Shown here piece after piece: positions 16,695-25,572 of a stretch of DNA of 64,000 nucleotides (within the stretch, counting starts at the first letter, position 1; the number at the start of each line of letters is the position of its first letter). The translations under genes and the position numbers were made by a program. The notes below the pieces were generated by a model. It saw only the letters and a program-made list of their open reading frames with translations, was not told the origin of the DNA and ran no database searches. Location: NCBI RefSeq assembly GCF_014649695.1, contig NZ_BMTN01000024.1, forward strand, positions 1-64,000, given 5' to 3'. The DNA comes from Streptomyces kurssanovii (GTDB lineage Bacteria > Actinomycetota > Actinomycetes > Streptomycetales > Streptomycetaceae).

Positions 16695-17222
16695 ATGCGA
16701 TCACCCTTGATGAGACGTCTCGGTCTCACCACCGTCCTCGCCCTCCTCCTCGCCGTGTTCGGCCTGGCGCCCTCCGCGAGCGCGGCCGACCCCGGTCCCG
16801 CCGAGCTGACGTTCGCCACCGACACGGCCACCACCACGCCGGGCGGCACGGTGAACCTGTCGATGACACTGACGAACAACAAGACCTACGACATCTGGTT
16901 CGTCTACCAGACCATCGATCCCACCTGGCTGACCACGCAGCGCCCCGACCTCAAGTACTCCGTCACCGGCTGCAGTCTCGCCACGGCCACCGGCAGCTCC
17001 GCCTGTTCCGGCACCGGCCCGGCGAACCTCGGCACCAACTACGGCGCCCCCGTCCCGCCCGGCCAGAGCCGGACCGTGACGCTGACGCTGCAGATCGCGG
17101 CCGACTCCGGCTGCAACGGCAACATCGGCTTCTACTCGTACTTCTACGCCGAGTTCAGCGACAGCACGAACACCAGCGGGGGGCCGGTCCACACACCCGA
17201 GACCCGCATCCTCTGCTCCTGA
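16695..17222 (+). CDS. Secreted Ig-like protein of unknown function
   Basis: This 175-residue protein from ATG 16695 (alternative 16710) has a clear Sec signal peptide (LMRRLGLTTVLALLLAVFGLAPSASA, cleavage near residue 31). The mature part is Thr/Ser/Gly-rich and strand-like (GGTVNLSMTLTNN, SRTVTLTLQIAADSG), suggesting one immunoglobulin-like domain. Four cysteines (GCSLA, SACSG, SGCNG, ILCS) could form two disulfides. It sits just upstream of the exopolysaccharide locus on the same strand, 392 nt before the deacetylase gene. Whether it belongs to that locus is unclear, and I recognise no catalytic motif. Confidence 0.75.
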   Translation: MRSPLMRRLGLTTVLALLLAVFGLAPSASAADPGPAELTFATDTATTTPGGTVNLSMTLTNNKTYDIWFVYQTIDPTWLTTQRPDLKYSVTGCSLATATGSSACSGTGPANLGTNYGAPVPPGQSRTVTLTLQIAADSGCNGNIGFYSYFYAEFSDSTNTSGGPVHTPETRILCS

Positions 17223-17614
17223 CCTCGCGCCGTGCGGGGCGGTGACCTGAAACCGGCCCACGACCGCCCGGCGGACCGGTCCGTACCAACGGCAGTCGCA
17301 CCGGCGGGCCCGGCGGTCCGCCGGTGCGGCGCAATCCCCTCCAACCTGGGCGGCACCTCCTGAAGCCGGACGCCGACGGGCATCCGCGGCGGGCCGTTCG
17401 GGGCGCAAATCGCTTCCGACGACCGCCTGTTGCACACCTGCACTTTTCCGTCAGCTTTCGCAGCAGGACCACAAAAACTACACAGACACCTCACGATGTG
17501 ACGCGACGGATGCGTCGACGAACGGCCTCTGAGGGGGAAGCCGGCGTCGCGCAAGGGGGTGCGTCGGCTCCGCGGAGCAGTGCTCACCCCTGCCCTGGGA
17601 GGGGACAGCACCGC
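17223..17614. other. Probable promoter region of the exopolysaccharide locus
   Basis: This 392-nt gap has no convincing gene. The stretch 17430-17500 is clearly less GC-rich than its neighbours, with runs such as CACTTTTCC and CACAAAAACTACAC, and is the likely promoter region for the Agd3-like gene. The GGAGGGG ribosome site of that gene lies at the right end. Confidence 0.45.
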
Positions 17615-19747
17615 ATGAAGCGGACCATACGCACCACCCTGCTCACGACGGGCGCGCTCATAGCCGCCCTCGGCGTACCGACCACCGCGGCACACGCCGA
17701 CGCCCCGGCTCCCCGCATCGATCTGCGGGTGCTGATCGTGAGCGACGGTGGCCCGTCCACCGACGCCATCGCGGCCGAACTGGAGGCCGCGGGAACTCCG
17801 TACACGGACATCGACCTCGCTCGGGCCGACCGGCCCGTGATCGACGCCGACTACCTCGCGGACACCGTCGACGGGAGGGAGCGCGCCCGCTTCCAGGCCG
17901 TCGTCCTGCCCAACGACAACCCGTTCCCTGCGAACTCGCCGGAGATGGCCGCGCTCGTGGCCTACGAACGGGCCTATGACATTCCGCAGGTCGACGCGTA
18001 CACGTACGCCCGCCCGGAGGCCGGACTCCAGTACCCGGTGTACGGCGGCTACTCCGGCAGCGTCGACGGCGCGCGCGCCGAGGTGACCGCCGCCGGCCGT
18101 TCGGGACCGTTCGGCTACCTCGAAGGACCGGTGCCCTTCGAGGACAACTCACCCACTGTGGGGGAGAGTTACGCGTACCTGTCGACCCCGGTGGCCGGCG
18201 CCGACTTCACCCCGTACATCGAGGCGCCGATCCCGGGGACGGCCCGGCGGGGCTCCCTGGTGGGCGAGTACCGGCACGACGGGCGGCGCGAACTCGTGGT
18301 CACCTTCGTCTACAACCGGTACCAGCAGCAGTTCCGGCTGCTGGCACGCGGCATCGTGCAGTGGATGACCGGCGGTGTGCACCTCGGCGCGTCCCGCAAC
18401 TACTTCGCCGTGCACGTCGACGACGTGTTCGCCGCCGACGACCGCTGGAATTCGACCCTCAACTGCACGCCAGGTGACGTCGACTGCACGGACCCGAACG
18501 CCACTCCCGACCCGATCCGTATGACGCCCGCGGACGTCGACCACGCCACCGCCTGGCAGCGCGAGCACGACTTCACCCTCGACCTCGCCTACAACGGGGC
18601 CGGCAGCGTCGACCACCGCGAGGACAACAACGGCGCCGACCCGCTCGCCGACAAGTTCGTCGCCGAGCGGGGCGCGTTCCGCTGGATCAACCACACCTAC
18701 ACGCACGCCTTCCTCGGCTGCGAGCAGGACACCACGGTGGTGCCCTGGCGGTGCGCCACCGATGCGGACGGCAACACCAAGTGGGTCAGCCGGGACGACC
18801 TCTCCGACGAGATCGCCCACAACCGTGTCTGGGGCCGCATCACGGGACTGCCCCTGGAGGACGGGGAGTTGGTCACGGGTGAGCACTCCGGGCTGCGGGT
18901 CCTGCCCCAGCAGCCGGCCGACAACCCCAACCTGGCTCCCGCCCTCGCCGACAACGGCATCACCTGGCTGGCCTCGGACAACTCCCGCGAGCCCGGCCAA
19001 CGTCAGGTCGGAGCGGCCACGACGGTCCCGCGCTACCCGATGAACATCTTCTACAACGCCGGGCGGGCCGCCGAGCAGGTCGACGAGTACAACTGGATCT
19101 ACACCGGCCGCGCGCAGGGCGGCAGCGGCATCTGCGAGGACAACCCGGCCACCACCACCTGCCTGCCGGCCCCGCTGGACACCGCCACCGGCTACACGGA
19201 ACACATCGTGCCCCTGGAGCGGCAGATCGCCCTCGGCCACGTCCTCGCCAACGACCCCAAGCCGCACTTCATCCATCAGTCGAACCTGGCCGAGGACCGC
19301 ATCGCCTACCCGGTCCTGGACGGTGTCCTGACCACCTACGACACCCTCTTCGCGGAGAACACCCCGGTGGTCAATCCGCGGATGGAGGACATCGGGGGCG
19401 AACTGCGGCGGCGCGCCGCGTGGCGCGCCGCCGTGCAGAGCGGACAGGTCGCGGCCTACCGCATCGGCGGCACCGTCACCGTCGAGGGCCCGGACGGCGT
19501 GGCGGTACCCGCGACGATGCCCGAGGGCACCACGCGGGCCGGCTCTCCCTTCGGCGAGGCCTACGCGGGCGAACGGTCCGGGTGGACGTCCTCCGCGACG
19601 GCACCGCTCACCCTCACGCTGCCGTCGTCCGCCGCATCCGCCACGGCCGGCGACGCGGACGGCTCCGTACCGGTCACCCGCCCGGCGCCGGGCACCCGCC
19701 TGCCAGAAGGCGTGGCCGAGCCGGTCGCCCCCGCCGCGGGGAGCTGA
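17615..19747 (+). CDS. Agd3-like secreted polysaccharide deacetylase (CE18 family)
   Basis: ATG 17615 follows a GGAGGGG site and gives 710 residues. A signal peptide (MKRTIRTTLLTTGALIAALG..., cleavage near residue 28) exports it. The catalytic half carries the NodB-type metal and base motif HVDDVF (His267, Asp269, Asp270) and the second metal motif HTYTH (His360, His364). This combination, with overall size and the surrounding residues, matches Agd3, the fungal GalNAc deacetylase that defines CE18/CBM87. The N-terminal ~230 residues would correspond to the structural and carbohydrate-binding part. Inferred role: partial deacetylation of an extracellular aminosugar polymer, making it cationic. 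It heads a same-strand locus with a PelF-like glycosyltransferase, an Sph3-like protein and a GH114 enzyme. Confidence 0.88.
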   Translation: MKRTIRTTLLTTGALIAALGVPTTAAHADAPAPRIDLRVLIVSDGGPSTDAIAAELEAAGTPYTDIDLARADRPVIDADYLADTVDGRERARFQAVVLPNDNPFPANSPEMAALVAYERAYDIPQVDAYTYARPEAGLQYPVYGGYSGSVDGARAEVTAAGRSGPFGYLEGPVPFEDNSPTVGESYAYLSTPVAGADFTPYIEAPIPGTARRGSLVGEYRHDGRRELVVTFVYNRYQQQFRLLARGIVQWMTGGVHLGASRNYFAVHVDDVFAADDRWNSTLNCTPGDVDCTDPNATPDPIRMTPADVDHATAWQREHDFTLDLAYNGAGSVDHREDNNGADPLADKFVAERGAFRWINHTYTHAFLGCEQDTTVVPWRCATDADGNTKWVSRDDLSDEIAHNRVWGRITGLPLEDGELVTGEHSGLRVLPQQPADNPNLAPALADNGITWLASDNSREPGQRQVGAATTVPRYPMNIFYNAGRAAEQVDEYNWIYTGRAQGGSGICEDNPATTTCLPAPLDTATGYTEHIVPLERQIALGHVLANDPKPHFIHQSNLAEDRIAYPVLDGVLTTYDTLFAENTPVVNPRMEDIGGELRRRAAWRAAVQSGQVAAYRIGGTVTVEGPDGVAVPATMPEGTTRAGSPFGEAYAGERSGWTSSATAPLTLTLPSSAASATAGDADGSVPVTRPAPGTRLPEGVAEPVAPAAGS

Positions 19748-19833
19748 CCGGAGCGACGGCAGCGAGTTCCCGGCCGCCCACGCGCGGCGGGGGCCGGCAC
19801 GACCACCCCACACCTCGGCCGTGGAGCACACCG

Positions 19834-21387
19834 ATGCACGTTCACCACGGCGCGCGACGCTCCGGCGCCACGCGCGTCACCCTGCTCACCGAAGGCACCT
19901 ATCCGCACAGTCACGGCGGTGTGAGCGTCTGGTGCGACCAGCTCGTCACCGGCATGCCCGACATCGACTTCGACGTCATCGCCGTCACCGGCACCGGGCG
20001 TGAGCCGCTCGTGTGGGACCTGCCGGGCCATGTCTCGAACGTGCTCTCCGTCCCCATGTGGGGCGAGGCGCCGCCGGGCCGGCCGCCCCGCGGCCGTTCC
20101 CACCGCCGGCTCGCCGACGCGTACGAACGGTTCCTGACCGCGCTGGTCGACCCCTGCTCCGAGGACGGCTTCGCGCCGGCCCTGCACGCCCTGGCGCGGG
20201 CGGCAGGGGACGGACTGCTCAGCCCCTTCCTGCGCGGCGACACGGCGATCGCGATCCTGACGGCCGTATGGACGCGCCCCGGGACGGCCGTGCGCGAGGC
20301 GGGGCCGACCCTGCACGACGCGCTCACCGCCACCGCCCTGCTCGAACACGCCCTGCGTCCGCTGGCCGCGCCACCGCCCGAGGACGGGGTCGCGCACGCC
20401 GTCAGCGGCGGTGTCGCCGTGCTGCCGGGGCTGGCCGCCCTCGAACGGCACGGTGTTCCGCTGCTGCTGACCGAGCACGGCGTCTACCTGCGCGAGCGCT
20501 ATCTCGGCTACCGCACCGCCCCCTACCGCTGGCCGGTCAAGGCGGTGGTCCTGGGCTTCTTCCGGCTGCTGGCGGAGGAGACCTACCGCAGAGCGGCGCT
20601 GATCACGCCGGGCAACCGCTACAACCGGCTCTGGGAGGAGCGGGGCGGCGCCGACCCGGCCTCGATCCGCACCGTCTACAACGGCGTCGACCCCGCCGCC
20701 TTCCCGCCCGCCGGACCCGAGCCGGAGACCCTCACCCTCAGCTGGGCCGGACGCGTCGACCCGATCAAGGACCTGGAGACCCTCATCCGTGCGTTCGCCC
20801 TCGTCAGGGCCGAACTGCCCGGAGTGCGGCTGCGGCTGTTCGGCGGGACGCCGCGGGGCGGGGAAGGCTACCGGGAGCGCTGCGAGGCACTGGCCGCCGA
20901 GCTGGGACACGCGGACGCCGTGACCTTCGAGGGGCGGGTCGACGACATCAAGGACGCCTACGCGGCCGGGAACGTGGTGATGCTGTCCAGCATCAGCGAG
21001 GGTTTCCCCTTCACGCTGATCGAGGCCATGTCGTGCGGACGGGCGACCGTCTCCACCGACGTGGGCGGAGTACGGGAGGCGGTCGGCGACACCGGTCTCG
21101 TGGTGCCGCCGCGCGATCCGGCCGCGATGGCCGCCGCCGCGCTGGAGCTGCTGGGAGACTCCGCGCGGCGCCGGGCGATGGGTGAGGCGGCGCGGCTGCG
21201 GGTGATCGAGCAGTTCACCCTCCGCCGGACCATCGACACCTTCCGCTCCATCTACCGGGAACTGTCGGCTCCGGCGGCCGTGCGGCAGCCCGTCGTCCTC
21301 GCGCCCGCCCGTTCCCGGACCGCCGCCCCTCCCCCGCCCGACCCGCGGTCCCCGGCCGGCGCGGAGACACGGAGCGTGGCGCTGTGA
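19834..21387 (+). CDS. pelF: PelF-like GT4 family glycosyltransferase
   Basis: ATG 19834, 8 nt after GGAG, gives 517 residues; the longer open frame reaches back into the deacetylase gene. PelF hallmarks are visible: LLTEGTYPHSHGGVSVW at the N-terminus, LLTEHGVYLRERYL, YNGVDPAAF, GRVDPIKDLETLIRAF and the GT4 donor block SISEGFPFTLIEAMSCGRATVSTDVGGVREAV. PelF is the soluble synthase of the Pel polysaccharide and uses UDP-GalNAc/UDP-GlcNAc. The protein should be cytoplasmic and act at the membrane with a PelG-type partner. The stop overlaps the start of the polytopic membrane protein by 4 nt. The last ~45 residues are a Pro/Ala-rich tail. Confidence 0.92.
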   Translation: MHVHHGARRSGATRVTLLTEGTYPHSHGGVSVWCDQLVTGMPDIDFDVIAVTGTGREPLVWDLPGHVSNVLSVPMWGEAPPGRPPRGRSHRRLADAYERFLTALVDPCSEDGFAPALHALARAAGDGLLSPFLRGDTAIAILTAVWTRPGTAVREAGPTLHDALTATALLEHALRPLAAPPPEDGVAHAVSGGVAVLPGLAALERHGVPLLLTEHGVYLRERYLGYRTAPYRWPVKAVVLGFFRLLAEETYRRAALITPGNRYNRLWEERGGADPASIRTVYNGVDPAAFPPAGPEPETLTLSWAGRVDPIKDLETLIRAFALVRAELPGVRLRLFGGTPRGGEGYRERCEALAAELGHADAVTFEGRVDDIKDAYAAGNVVMLSSISEGFPFTLIEAMSCGRATVSTDVGGVREAVGDTGLVVPPRDPAAMAAAALELLGDSARRRAMGEAARLRVIEQFTLRRTIDTFRSIYRELSAPAAVRQPVVLAPARSRTAAPPPPDPRSPAGAETRSVAL

Positions 21388-22790
21388 GCGGACCGATGGC
21401 CCTGGAGCCGGGCGGCGCGGAGCAGGACACGCTGGCGCTGCGGCTCGCCGGGCCCGGCCCGGCGCTCTTCCGCCGGGGCGACGACAGCACGCTCACCCTG
21501 CGGCTGCCCGGACAGGGCCCGGACGAGGACGCGGTCAACCGGCTCGCCGCCGACCTGGCCGACCGCGTCGGCCCTGCCGTCCACCCGTACGAGGTGGCCG
21601 CGCTCCTGGAGGCCGAAGGGCTCTCCGCCGAGGTGATCCGGCACCGGTACGGACACGAGAACGTCTTCTCGCTCGCCTGCGCACTGTACGAAAGAGTGCC
21701 GAGGACCTTCCCGGAACCGCCCGCCGCGGCCGACCCCTGGCGGCCGGACACGGTGCGATGCCTGCTGCGGGGGGTGCTGTTCGCGCTGCCGGCCCTCGCC
21801 TATCTGCTCACCGCTCCGCTGTGGCGCGTCGACCGGCACGCCCCCGTCCTGATCGTGGCGGCCGTCGCCTCCTGGGCATGGGGGCAGGCGCTGGGCCACC
21901 GGGCGCACCTGCGGCTGGTGACGGGACGCCGGGAAGCGGCACACACTCTGCTGGCCGGGTCCGTGCTCGGCGCGACGGTGGCCACGGGCCTTGCCGCGCT
22001 GCCCGCCGGCGGCGGTCCGGTGACCGCGGTGGCCGCCGCCCAGTCGCTGTATCTGGCCGCGGCGGGCGTGCTGCTCGTCCTGGGCCGGGAGCGGCTGCTG
22101 CTGGCCGCGCTCAGCCCGCTGATCGCCGGCGCCGCGGTACTGCCGTGGTGGGAACCCGGTCCCCTGCTGCGCACGGGACTGCCCCTGCTGGCGGTGCTGG
22201 CCACGCTCGCCGCCTGCGCACGGGTCCTGTGGGCAGGCCTCGCCACCCCGGCCGTCCCCGACGGTCCGCGGCCGCGCCTGCGATCCTCCTTTCCGTACGG
22301 CCTGTTCGGACTGGCGGCGGCGGTGCTCGTCATGCTGGAGGGGCGGCGGCACCCGTACGCGGTGATCGCGTTGACGCTGAGCATGGGCCCGGCGGAGTGG
22401 CTGCTGTACCGCTATCGGGGCTGGTCCGTCGCCGCACTGCGCGTCAGCGTGACGCCCGGGGCGTTCCGGTTGCGCTCGGCCGCCGTGCTGGGCCTGTGCC
22501 TGACCGGCTACCTCCTGCTGTTGCTGCCACCCGCGCTGCTCACCGGCTCCGACCCGGCCGCGCTGCTGCTGCTCGCGGCGACCCTTTGGACCGCCCTGCT
22601 CCTCCAGGCGTTCGGGGTGGCCTGGCCGCCGGCCGTGGTCTGCCTCCTCGCCGCGGGCGGCGCCGGTGCGGTCACCTGGCTGGGTCTGCCGCCGGGCCCG
22701 GCCGTGCTGCCCCTCGGGTGCGGCGTGGCCGCGGTCTGTCTCACCGTCTGCGCGATCCGCCTTCTCGGCAGGCCCTCGCCGCACGCCTGA
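21384..22790 (+). CDS. Polytopic membrane protein in PelG position
   Basis: GTG 21384 overlaps the pelF stop. The 468-residue product has a cytoplasmic N-terminal region of ~120 residues, including VHPYEVAALLEAEGLSAEVI and YGHENVFSLACALYERVP. About 12 hydrophobic helices follow between residues ~126 and ~462. I recognise no family motif. The size, helix number and coupling to pelF are what one expects of PelG, the MOP-superfamily exporter partner of PelF, so it is the candidate polymer exporter. The N-terminal extension could be the contact or control domain. Function is an inference from position and topology. Confidence 0.72.
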   Translation: MSGPMALEPGGAEQDTLALRLAGPGPALFRRGDDSTLTLRLPGQGPDEDAVNRLAADLADRVGPAVHPYEVAALLEAEGLSAEVIRHRYGHENVFSLACALYERVPRTFPEPPAAADPWRPDTVRCLLRGVLFALPALAYLLTAPLWRVDRHAPVLIVAAVASWAWGQALGHRAHLRLVTGRREAAHTLLAGSVLGATVATGLAALPAGGGPVTAVAAAQSLYLAAAGVLLVLGRERLLLAALSPLIAGAAVLPWWEPGPLLRTGLPLLAVLATLAACARVLWAGLATPAVPDGPRPRLRSSFPYGLFGLAAAVLVMLEGRRHPYAVIALTLSMGPAEWLLYRYRGWSVAALRVSVTPGAFRLRSAAVLGLCLTGYLLLLLPPALLTGSDPAALLLLAATLWTALLLQAFGVAWPPAVVCLLAAGGAGAVTWLGLPPGPAVLPLGCGVAAVCLTVCAIRLLGRPSPHA

Positions 22791-22899
22791 CCACCGGTCA
22801 CCGCACCGGTGCGTGCCGCCCACCCGAAGAACACCGGCCGTCCCGATCAGCCGGAGAAACACCCGCCTTACCGCTCAACCGGACGAAAGGACACATGCG

Positions 22900-23901
22900 T
22901 TGACCTCCGCACCACTCGCCGCCGTCACCGGAGCCGAAGGATTCATCGGCTCGCACCTCACCGAGGCGCTCGTCGCCTCCGGCCACCGCGTCAGAGCGAT
23001 GGCCCAGTACAACTCCTTCTCCTCCTACGGCTGGCTGGAGACCCTGCCCGCCGACGTCCTCGACCACGTGGAGGTCGTCCTCGGCGACGTACGCGACCCC
23101 GGCTCGGTGCGCGGCCTGCTCGACGGCGCCGACTGCGCGTACCACCTCGCCGCGCTCATCGCGATCCCGTACTCCTACCAGGCCCCGCACAGTTACGTGG
23201 ACACCAACGTCACCGGCACGCTCAACGTGCTGGAGGCGGTGCGCGCGCTGGGGACGCCGCGCCTGGTGCACACCTCGACGAGCGAGACGTACGGCACCGC
23301 GCAGACCGTGCCGATCACCGAGGACCATCCCGTCAACACCCAGTCTCCGTACGCTGCTTCGAAGGCAGGCGGGGACCGGCTGGCCGACAGCTACCACGCC
23401 AGTTTCGGCACGCCCGTGGTCACGCTGCGGCCCTTCAACACCTTCGGCCCGCGCCAGTCGATGCGCGCGGTGATCCCCACCGTCATCGGCCAGGTGGCGG
23501 CCGGGCAACGGACCATCACCCTCGGCGACCTGCGCCCCACCCGGGACTTCACCTTCGTCGAGGACACCGCGCGGGCGTTCCTCGCGGTGGGCACCGCACC
23601 GGCGGAGCACGTCGTGGGCCGCACCCTCAACGCCGGGACCGGTGGGGAGATCTCCGTCGGCGACCTGGTCGCGCTGATCGGCAAGGTCATGGACGCCCCG
23701 CTCGACGTGCGTGAGGACCCCGAGCGCCTGCGGCCCGCGGGCTCCGAGGTGATGCGGCTGGTCGCGGACGCGACCCGGCTGACGGCGGCGACCGGCTGGC
23801 TGCCCCGCCACACGCTGGAGGAAGGGATCGCTCGGACGGTGGAGTGGTTCGGCGAACCGGCCAACCTGGCCCGCTACAAGACCGGCATCTACAACATCTG
23901 A
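22900..23901 (+). CDS. LegB-like NAD-dependent sugar-nucleotide 4,6-dehydratase (SDR)
   Basis: The frame opens at TTG 22900, 9 nt after GAAAGG; no ATG or GTG fits the homologous start, which reads xTSAPLAAVTGAEGFIGSHL. The 333-residue SDR has the GAEGFIGSHL nucleotide loop, HLAALIAIPYSY, the catalytic TSTSETYG and YAASK motifs and LRPFNTFGPRQS. These segments match the LegB/UDP-GlcNAc 4,6-dehydratase branch better than C4-epimerases. It would convert a nucleotide-HexNAc to the 4-keto-6-deoxy intermediate in the cytoplasm. Its neighbours are a nucleotidyltransferase and a reductase-like SDR, which could complete a 6-deoxy sugar. Confidence 0.85.
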   Translation: MTSAPLAAVTGAEGFIGSHLTEALVASGHRVRAMAQYNSFSSYGWLETLPADVLDHVEVVLGDVRDPGSVRGLLDGADCAYHLAALIAIPYSYQAPHSYVDTNVTGTLNVLEAVRALGTPRLVHTSTSETYGTAQTVPITEDHPVNTQSPYAASKAGGDRLADSYHASFGTPVVTLRPFNTFGPRQSMRAVIPTVIGQVAAGQRTITLGDLRPTRDFTFVEDTARAFLAVGTAPAEHVVGRTLNAGTGGEISVGDLVALIGKVMDAPLDVREDPERLRPAGSEVMRLVADATRLTAATGWLPRHTLEEGIARTVEWFGEPANLARYKTGIYNI

Positions 23902-23934
23902 CCCGACCGGCTCCCACTCGCAGGAGGTACTCCC

Positions 23935-24648
23935 ATGCACGTAGTGATCCTGGCCGGAGGAAAGGGCGTTCGGCTGCGGCCGTACACCACCGCGCTGCCC
24001 AAGCCGCTGGTTCCCATCGGCGACCAGCACACCATCCTGGAGATCGTGCTGCGCCAGCTGGCCACGGCCGGCTTCACCCACTGCACCATCGCCATCGGCC
24101 ATCTCGGCGAGATCATCCGCGCCTACGTCGGCGACGGTTCGCAGTGGGGCATGGACATCGACTACGCCACCGAGGAGAGCCCGCTGGGCACCATGGGCCC
24201 GCTGCTCACCCTCCGCGACCGTCTGCCGGAGAATTTTCTGGTCATGAACGGCGACGTGCTCACCGACCTCGGCTACGCCGACGTGCTGCGCCGGCACGGG
24301 ACGTCGGGCGCGCCCCTGACCATCGCCACCTACGCCCGCAAGGTGCACATCGACTTCGGGGTGCTGACCACGGAGGCGAGCCGGGTCGTCGCCTTCACGG
24401 AGAAGCCCAGCATCGACTACCGGGTGTCCATGGGGGTCTACGGCCTCTCGCGGGCCACGCTCGACGGCTACACGCCCGGCCTGCCGCTGGGCTTCGACGA
24501 GCTGGTGCTGGACCTGCTCGCCGCCGGACGGCCGCCGCACGCGTACGAGTTCGACGGCTACTGGCTGGACATCGGCCGCCCCGACGACTACGACCGTGCC
24601 AACGCGGAGTTCACCAGCCGCAAGTCGCTTCTGCTCAAGGGAGCCTGA
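23935..24648 (+). CDS. Sugar-1-phosphate nucleotidyltransferase
   Basis: ATG 23935 follows AGGAGG and gives 237 residues. The NTP-transferase signature VILAGGKGVRLRPYT and the TALPKPLVPIGD motif are intact, as are the VMNGDVLTD metal site, AFTEKP and the closing DGYWLDIGRPDDYDRAN. It lacks the C-terminal beta-helix or acyltransferase domain of larger pyrophosphorylases. It should activate a hexose(amine)-1-phosphate for the exopolysaccharide pathway. The exact sugar and nucleotide (UDP, GDP or dTDP) cannot be read off. Spacing is 33 nt from the dehydratase gene and 6 nt to the next SDR gene. Confidence 0.9.
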   Translation: MHVVILAGGKGVRLRPYTTALPKPLVPIGDQHTILEIVLRQLATAGFTHCTIAIGHLGEIIRAYVGDGSQWGMDIDYATEESPLGTMGPLLTLRDRLPENFLVMNGDVLTDLGYADVLRRHGTSGAPLTIATYARKVHIDFGVLTTEASRVVAFTEKPSIDYRVSMGVYGLSRATLDGYTPGLPLGFDELVLDLLAAGRPPHAYEFDGYWLDIGRPDDYDRANAEFTSRKSLLLKGA

Positions 24649-24654
24649 GCACAC

Positions 24655-25572
24655 ATGCGCTTCCTCGTTCTCGGCGCCACCGGTTACCTGGGCGGCCACG
24701 TCGCCGAGCGGCTGCGTGCCCTGCCGGGCGCCCGGGTGCTCGTCGGCGGCCGCTCGGCCGCCGCCGATGTCACCGTCGACCTCGCGTTCGACCGTCCGCG
24801 GCAGCTGGCGCGGGCCCTGGCGTCGGCCGCGCCCGACGCCGTCGTCAACTGCGCGGGCGTGACCGGCACCGACGCAGTCACCCTCGCGGAGGTGAACGCG
24901 CGCGGCCCCGCCGTGCTGTGCGCGGCGCTGCTGGAGGCGGCTCCCGCGGCCCGCCTGGTGCATCTGGGCTCGGCCGCCGAGTACGGACCCGGCACGCCCG
25001 GCCGGCGGGTGACGGAGTCGGCGGCGACCCGCCCGGCCGGCCCGTACGGTGCGACGAAACTGGCGGGCACGGTGGCGGTGAACGCGTCGGGGCTGGACGC
25101 GGTGGTGCTGAGGGTGGGGAACCCGGTGGGTCCGGGAGCGCCGCCCACCGGGCTGCCCGGCCGGGTCACCGCCCTGCTCACGGACGCCGGGGGCGATCCG
25201 GCCGCGACCTTGCGGCTCGGTGACCTGTCGGCCCACCGCGACTTCGTGGACGTACGCGACGTGGCCCGGGCGGCGGAACTCGCTGCCACCACGCCGGGAC
25301 CCCTCCCGCCGGTCCTCAACATCGGCGGCGGCGACGCGGTCCAGGTGCGCGAGCTGGTACGGACGCTGGCCGGCGTGGCCGGTTTCCGGGGGCGGATCGT
25401 CGAGGAGGGCGCCGGCGGCTCCGCGCGGTCCCCGCAGGTGTCGTGGCAGTGCTCGGACGTCACCGCCGCCCGTGACGCCCTCGGCTGGCGGCCGTCGTAT
25501 TCCCTCGACGCGTCACTGGCGGCGCTGTGGGCGGCCGCGTCCCGCAGTGAAGAAGGGGCTGCGGCGCGGTGA
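24655..25572 (+). CDS. NAD-dependent epimerase/4-ketoreductase-like SDR
   Basis: This 305-residue extended SDR begins MRFLVLGATGYLGGHV with an intact GxxGxxG loop. The catalytic motif is YGATK, and RDFVDVRDVARA and NIGGGDAVQVREL are family-typical. The overall look, including the short substrate lobe, resembles dTDP-4-dehydrorhamnose- and GDP-4-keto-6-deoxyhexose-type reductases. With the LegB-like dehydratase upstream it could finish a 6-deoxy sugar nucleotide, though a C4-epimerase role is not excluded. It lies 6 nt after the nucleotidyltransferase and overlaps the next gene by 4 nt. Confidence 0.85.
   Translation: MRFLVLGATGYLGGHVAERLRALPGARVLVGGRSAAADVTVDLAFDRPRQLARALASAAPDAVVNCAGVTGTDAVTLAEVNARGPAVLCAALLEAAPAARLVHLGSAAEYGPGTPGRRVTESAATRPAGPYGATKLAGTVAVNASGLDAVVLRVGNPVGPGAPPTGLPGRVTALLTDAGGDPAATLRLGDLSAHRDFVDVRDVARAAELAATTPGPLPPVLNIGGGDAVQVRELVRTLAGVAGFRGRIVEEGAGGSARSPQVSWQCSDVTAARDALGWRPSYSLDASLAALWAAASRSEEGAAAR

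Noticed and set aside
22798-25236. 812-residue open frame on the minus strand
   Set aside because: It is antisense to the dehydratase, nucleotidyltransferase and SDR genes; composition is Arg/Gln/His-rich without any domain pattern, a usual GC-rich shadow.
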